Of a DNA stretch of 64,000 nt, positions 60,514 through 64,000 are shown piece by piece (positions within the stretch are counted from its first letter, which is position 1; each line of letters begins with the position of its first letter). The stretch is from NCBI RefSeq assembly GCF_040500525.1, contig NZ_CP159402.1, positions 2,355,501 through 2,419,500 of the forward strand. Direction: 5' to 3'. The notes under the pieces were generated by a model. It was not told the origin of the DNA. It made no database searches and was given only the letters and a program-made list of their open reading frames with translations. The position numbers and the translations under genes are program-made. This DNA is from Azospirillum formosense. Lineage in GTDB: Bacteria; Pseudomonadota; Alphaproteobacteria; Azospirillales; Azospirillaceae.

Positions 60514-61551
60514 TTACTTCCGGTTGGCGACCGAGGTCTCGGCGGCCTTCACGAGGTCGGGGCCGATGGTCTTGGCCCACTTGTCGTAGACGGCGCGCGT
60601 GGCGGTCTGGAACGCCTTCTGCTGCTCGGGCGTGAGCTGCACAACCTCCACGCCCTGGGCGGCGATGTCCTTGAGCAGGCTGTCGTCCTGGGCGGTGATG
60701 CCCTTGCGGGCGATGGCGACCTCCTCCGCGGCGGCCTGGACGGCGGCGGCGCGCACCGCCTCCTGGTCCTCCTTGGACCAGCTGTTCCAGACCTCCTTGT
60801 TGACCACGAAGATCAGCGGATCGGCGACGTAGCCCCACAGCGTCAGGTGCTTCTGGCCCAGCGTCGGCAACTTGCCGGCGACGAAGACGCCGACCGGGTT
60901 CTCCTGACCGTCGACGGCGCCGGTGGACAGGGCGGGCTGCGCGTCGGCCCAGCTCATCTGCGTCGGGTTGGCGCCCAGGGCGGTGAAGGTGTCGAGGTAG
61001 AGCGGCGAGCCGACGACGCGGATCTTCAGGCCCTTCAGGTCCTCCGGCTTGCGGATGGCGTGCTTGGAGTTGGAGATCTCGCGGAAGCCGTTCTCGCCCC
61101 AGGCCAGCGGCACCACGTCCTTGGTGGCGAGCAGGTCGAACAGCTGCTTGCCGACCGGACCCTGGGTCAGCGCGTCCATGGCCTTGTGGTCGGGCATCAG
61201 GAAGGGCAGCGAGAAGAGGTTCAGCTCCTTCACCTGCGGCGACCAGTTGATGGTGGAGCCCACCGCCATGTCGATCACGCCCTGGCGCAGAGCGGTGAAC
61301 TCCTTGGTCTGGTCGCCGTTCACCAGGGCGGAGCCGGGATACATCTTCACATTGATGCGCCCGTTGGTCTTCTCCTTGACCAGCTCGGCCCAGCGGTCGC
61401 CGCCGATGCCCCAGGGGAACGGCTTGCCCAGCACGGTGGACAGCTTGTATTCGGCCTTGTAGTCCGCCGCCGCCGCGCCGTTGGCGACCACGCCCGGCAG
61501 AACCATGGCGGCCAGCGCCAGACCGGCGAACAGGGCCTTCATCGACTTCAT
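60514..61551 (-). CDS. dctP: TRAP transporter substrate-binding protein
   Basis: A 345-aa periplasmic binding protein of the DctP family. The signal peptide is KSMKALFAGLALAAMVLPGVVANGAAA. It has KLSTVLGKPFPWGIGGDRWAELV, NGRINVKMYPGSALVNGDQTKEF and the ligand-coordinating LKGLKIRVVGSPLYLDTF with the invariant arginine. The substrate is most likely a carboxylate. CGGGAGGAAACAAGA precedes ATG 61551. First gene of the dctPQM operon. Confidence 0.95.
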   Translation of the reverse strand: MKSMKALFAGLALAAMVLPGVVANGAAAADYKAEYKLSTVLGKPFPWGIGGDRWAELVKEKTNGRINVKMYPGSALVNGDQTKEFTALRQGVIDMAVGSTINWSPQVKELNLFSLPFLMPDHKAMDALTQGPVGKQLFDLLATKDVVPLAWGENGFREISNSKHAIRKPEDLKGLKIRVVGSPLYLDTFTALGANPTQMSWADAQPALSTGAVDGQENPVGVFVAGKLPTLGQKHLTLWGYVADPLIFVVNKEVWNSWSKEDQEAVRAAAVQAAAEEVAIARKGITAQDDSLLKDIAAQGVEVVQLTPEQQKAFQTATRAVYDKWAKTIGPDLVKAAETSVANRK

Positions 61552-61667
61552 TCTTGTTTCCTCCCGCATACCGCAAACGAAAGATCGGACCGGGATCGTA
61601 CAGAGGCACGCACGTCTGTTCCACGCGGAATTTGACGGCGCGCCCCCAAGCCTGGGACAATGCGGGC

Positions 61668-62372
61668 ATGCAAACGCGGATGTTCCCAACAATCGGTCTC
61701 CTGGTGCTCGGGCTTTTGGGGGGCGGGCTTTTGGGAAGCGGGCCGGCCGTTCCCATGGGCGCGGCCCTGGCGCAATCGGCGGCGCCCGCCGCCCCGCTCG
61801 GCCCCAACCCCAGCGAGTGCGAGATCCAGGCCGCCCTGTTCGGCGCCGCCGGACCCGGCTGCCCGCCCATCGTCATGAAGCGCCCGCCGCCGCCGCCCGT
61901 CGCGGCGGCACCACCCCCAGCCCCCGCATCAGCCCCCGCACCGGCGTCCGCACCGGCGCCCGCCCCGGTGGCGGTGCCCGCCCTGCCGGGGACGCCGCCG
62001 GACCCGCCCGTCGCGGCGCTGAAGGCCGGGCTGCGCGCCGCCTTCCGGATCGGCTTCGATTTCAACTCGGCGCGCATCCGCCCGGAATCGCGGGCGGTGC
62101 TCGACCGCATCGGCGCGGTGATGACGGCGCCGGACGCGGCGACCGCCCGCTTCCGCATCGTCGGCCACACCGACGCGGTGGGCGGCGACGCCGCCAACCG
62201 GGCGCTCTCGCAACGCCGGGCCGACGCCGTGGCGGATTATCTGGCGGAGCAGCACGGCGTGCGCCGCGACCGGCTGGACACCGCCGGGATGGGCGCGCGG
62301 GAGCCGCTGCTGCCCAAACAGCCGAAGGCCGCGGAGAACCGGCGGGTGGAGATCGTCAATCTGGGAGGGTGA
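61668..62372 (+). CDS. OmpA-family peptidoglycan-binding protein
   Basis: A 234-aa exported protein: a signal peptide (TIGLLVLGLLGGGLLGSG, cleaved near ALA-QSA), a Pro/Ala-rich linker (about 60-105) and a C-terminal OmpA domain (about 115-234) with IGFDFNSARIRPESRAVLDRI and the peptidoglycan-contact segments IVGHTDAVG and NRALSQRRADAVADYL, ENRRVEIV. There is no beta-barrel, so it probably anchors something to the cell wall. It converges with tagF, 15 bases away. Confidence 0.9.
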   Translation: MQTRMFPTIGLLVLGLLGGGLLGSGPAVPMGAALAQSAAPAAPLGPNPSECEIQAALFGAAGPGCPPIVMKRPPPPPVAAAPPPAPASAPAPASAPAPAPVAVPALPGTPPDPPVAALKAGLRAAFRIGFDFNSARIRPESRAVLDRIGAVMTAPDAATARFRIVGHTDAVGGDAANRALSQRRADAVADYLAEQHGVRRDRLDTAGMGAREPLLPKQPKAAENRRVEIVNLGG

Positions 62373-62387
62373 GCTTTCCCCCGCTCC

Positions 62388-63032
62388 CTACCCGTCCAGA
62401 TCGTCCCAGCCCCGCCGCTCCCAGGCGCCGTCGATGAAGGCGGCGGCGCGCGACGAGCGCGGCAGGCCGCAGCAGGTCAGCACCGAGGGCGGAACCCGCC
62501 CGCCGCCGCGGCTCCACCACAGGCTGGCGCGGGGCGGCAGCGGGCCGACGCGCTCCTCGACCACGGTGGCGACGGTGGGATCGGCGCCGTTGGGCTCCGG
62601 GCGCCCCAGGATCGCCATGCGGGCGGGCAGCGCGTCCACGTCGGCCCCGGCGCGGCAGGCGTCGGCGGCGATGGACTCCGCGCGGGTGAACCAGTGCAGG
62701 CAGGCCACCGGCACGACCGCGAGGTCGGTGCCGTAGGGCAGCGTGCCGACGATGGTGAAGGGGTACTGCCGACCCACCCGGTCGGCGCTGGGCATCATGA
62801 TGCCGGCCAGCGGCGGTTCCCCGCACAGGCCGGGCGACAGGGCGAAGCGCCAGACCGGGGCCGACTGGAACAGCCGCTCCCAGGGCGAGCCGAGCTGGCG
62901 CACCGCCGCGTCCAGAACCTCCGTCAGCCAGGCGTCCCAGGGAAGCAGCACGCCGCGCGGCAGGCCGTAGCCGACGAAATCGCCGCGCGCCGGAACCTTG
63001 CCATGGAAGCCCACCGCGAAACCGGGGCTCAT
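62388..63032 (-). CDS. tagF: Type VI secretion-associated protein TagF
   Basis: A 214-aa protein with the TagF/ImpM N-terminal signature GFHGKVPARGDFVGYGLP and SAPVWRFALSPG, GIMMPSADRVGRQYPFTIV, and a C-terminal WWSRGGGRVPPSVLTCCGLP region. TagF is a cytoplasmic negative regulator of type VI secretion in several species. Its ATG overlaps the stop of the tssM-like gene (TGATG), and it ends the operon. Confidence 0.93.
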   Translation of the reverse strand: MSPGFAVGFHGKVPARGDFVGYGLPRGVLLPWDAWLTEVLDAAVRQLGSPWERLFQSAPVWRFALSPGLCGEPPLAGIMMPSADRVGRQYPFTIVGTLPYGTDLAVVPVACLHWFTRAESIAADACRAGADVDALPARMAILGRPEPNGADPTVATVVEERVGPLPPRASLWWSRGGGRVPPSVLTCCGLPRSSRAAAFIDGAWERRGWDDLDG

Positions 63033-64000
63033 CAGCCGGCCCCGCCATTGTTGGGAACGCGCGGCGTGGGCGCGGCCGGCTGGCCCAGCACGTCGAGGAC
63101 GCGCGACACCAGCGCCTCGTCCGGCGGCACCGGGGCGAAGCCGGCCTCGACCAGCGCCGCCAGATGGTCGCCGAGCGCCCGGCGCTCCGCCTCATGGGCG
63201 GCGCCGGGAAGCGTGCGCTGCCAGTCGGCGGCCAGCCATTCGGCCAACACCGCCGGGTCCAGCGGCTCCCGCCCGCCGATCATGGCGTAGGCGCGCAGGC
63301 TCTGCCGCAGCAGGTCGGGCCGCGCCCAGCCGGTGCGCAACTGCTCCTCCAGCCGCAGCACGATGCGCGACAGGAACACGCTGCGCAGCGCCCGCCGGTA
63401 GACATCCTCGGCGGGCAGACCGACGCGCTCCCCCTGCGACAGGCCGAAGCCGAGCAGGGACGCCCGCCGCTCCGCCCGCCCGGTCCAGCCGGCGGGAAGC
63501 GCGCGCAGCGCGTCGAGCGCCGGCAGGACGGCCAGGAAGTCGGAATCCTCCACCCGCGTCAGCGAGCGCGGCGGGGTGTCGAGGGCGCGCAGCCGCTCCT
63601 CCGCCACCGCCACGGCGGCCTCCGCCCGCGCCAGCAGCGCCTCGTTGGCGCGGTGGCTGCTCAGCCCGGCCAGCCCGAGCAGCAGGCCCGCCGCCGCCGT
63701 GCCGCCCAGCGCCCAGACGTGGCGCCGCCGCCGCGCCCGCTCCAGCGCGTGGTCCACCCCGACCATGTTGGCCTCGGGGAAGACCACCTCGGGCAGCAGC
63801 CGCTCCAGGAAGAAGGTCTGGGCCGGCGATTCCGCGGAGGCGCCGGGCTGGGTGGCGCTGGTCAGGTAGATGCCGCGCAGCAGCGGCACCGCCTCGTCCG
63901 CCTCGGCGGTGAAGGCGGTGTCGACGAGGTCGGCCAAAGCCGCCTCGAAGGCCGCCATGCGCAGCGGGAAGGCGAAGGCGTCGCCGCGCCGCTGGATGTC
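63032..64000 (-). CDS. tssM: Type VI secretion membrane protein TssM/IcmF, 5' part outside window, short C-terminus
   Basis: Only the C-terminal 322 residues are in the window; the start lies beyond the right edge. They show the TssM landmark LRGIYLTSATQPG, FFLERLLPEVVFPEANMVG, the third membrane helix (HVWALGGTAAAGLLLGLAGL) and the first part of the periplasmic IcmF-related domain (DFLAVLPALDALRALPAG, GLSQGERVGLPAEDVYRRALRSVFLSRIVLRLEEQLR, LRAYAMIGGREPLDPAVLAEWLAADW). It then stops after PAAPTPRVPNNGGAG. Full TssM proteins continue for several hundred residues and end with a beta-rich domain that contacts TssJ; that part is absent here. The stop overlaps the tagF start, so this is a true gene end rather than a simple frameshift. 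Confidence 0.88.
   Translation of the reverse strand, partial: DIQRRGDAFAFPLRMAAFEAALADLVDTAFTAEADEAVPLLRGIYLTSATQPGASAESPAQTFFLERLLPEVVFPEANMVGVDHALERARRRRHVWALGGTAAAGLLLGLAGLSSHRANEALLARAEAAVAVAEERLRALDTPPRSLTRVEDSDFLAVLPALDALRALPAGWTGRAERRASLLGFGLSQGERVGLPAEDVYRRALRSVFLSRIVLRLEEQLRTGWARPDLLRQSLRAYAMIGGREPLDPAVLAEWLAADWQRTLPGAAHEAERRALGDHLAALVEAGFAPVPPDEALVSRVLDVLGQPAAPTPRVPNNGGAG

Overview
The window is high-GC, gene-dense DNA (few gaps, many 1-4 base gene overlaps, frequent GTG/TTG starts) that reads as a chromosome or chromid of an alphaproteobacterium of the Rhodospirillales, most likely Azospirillum or a close relative. This rests on the Hsp20-DUF1150 pair, DUF1178, ComF-GrxC-nitrilase order, an argJ-GNAT-mutT operon and the style of the sensor kinases; it is an inference, not a database match. 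No phage, insertion-sequence transposase, CRISPR array or rRNA was seen; one tRNA gene (Thr, CGU) is present.

Layout. 1-5.2 kb: two hybrid sensor kinases in one minus-strand operon, the downstream one cut by the left edge. 5.8-7.3 kb: GtrB-like glycosyltransferase and GtrA flippase, joined through a 15-bp tandem repeat. 7.4-8.4 kb: heat-shock unit (sigma-32-like promoter, Hsp20, DUF1150, terminator). 8.5-12.8 kb: an unrecognised 367-aa protein, a membrane LytTR regulator and a surface-polysaccharide O-acyltransferase. 12.9-19.7 kb: aconitase, an orphan periplasmic binding protein, a methyltransferase, a NUDIX hydrolase and an exonuclease. 19.7-27.3 kb: a carotenoid cluster with two CrtI-type desaturase/oxidases, an acyltransferase, a glycosyltransferase and a DUF2141 protein in one overlapping operon, with an aldehyde dehydrogenase and a DUF4126 membrane protein divergent. 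This is the toolkit of a staphyloxanthin-like acyl-glycosyl carotenoid, without its synthase. 27.3-34.9 kb: MtnA, a PDC/HWE-type kinase, a degenerate exonuclease with a DUF294/CBS protein, and the yjcH-actP acetate uptake pair.

35-44 kb: DUF1178, methyltransferases, a yybP-ykoY manganese riboswitch driving mntP, nitrilase-grxC, comF, a stray fliQ, a TauE/SafE protein, a stress protein, a very small CydP-like membrane protein, an ankyrin protein and CobD/CbiB. 44-55.3 kb: RhlE-like helicase, MscL, SecA, a parvulin isomerase, argJ-GNAT-mutT and RecQ. 55.3-61.6 kb: tRNA-Thr, a GT-B type glycosyltransferase, an RG-rich disordered protein, an EamA exporter and a complete TRAP transporter (dctP-dctQ-dctM). 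61.7-64 kb: an OmpA-like protein facing the end of a type VI secretion locus (tagF and the 3' part of tssM); this tssM ends unusually early.

The points most worth checking are the carotenoid cluster, the short TssM, the manganese riboswitch and its competing hairpin, two proteins that keep their fold but have lost catalytic residues (the exonuclease next to DUF294 and the Hpt domain of a hybrid kinase), the isolated FliQ, and several 15-bp tandem repeats at gene ends.
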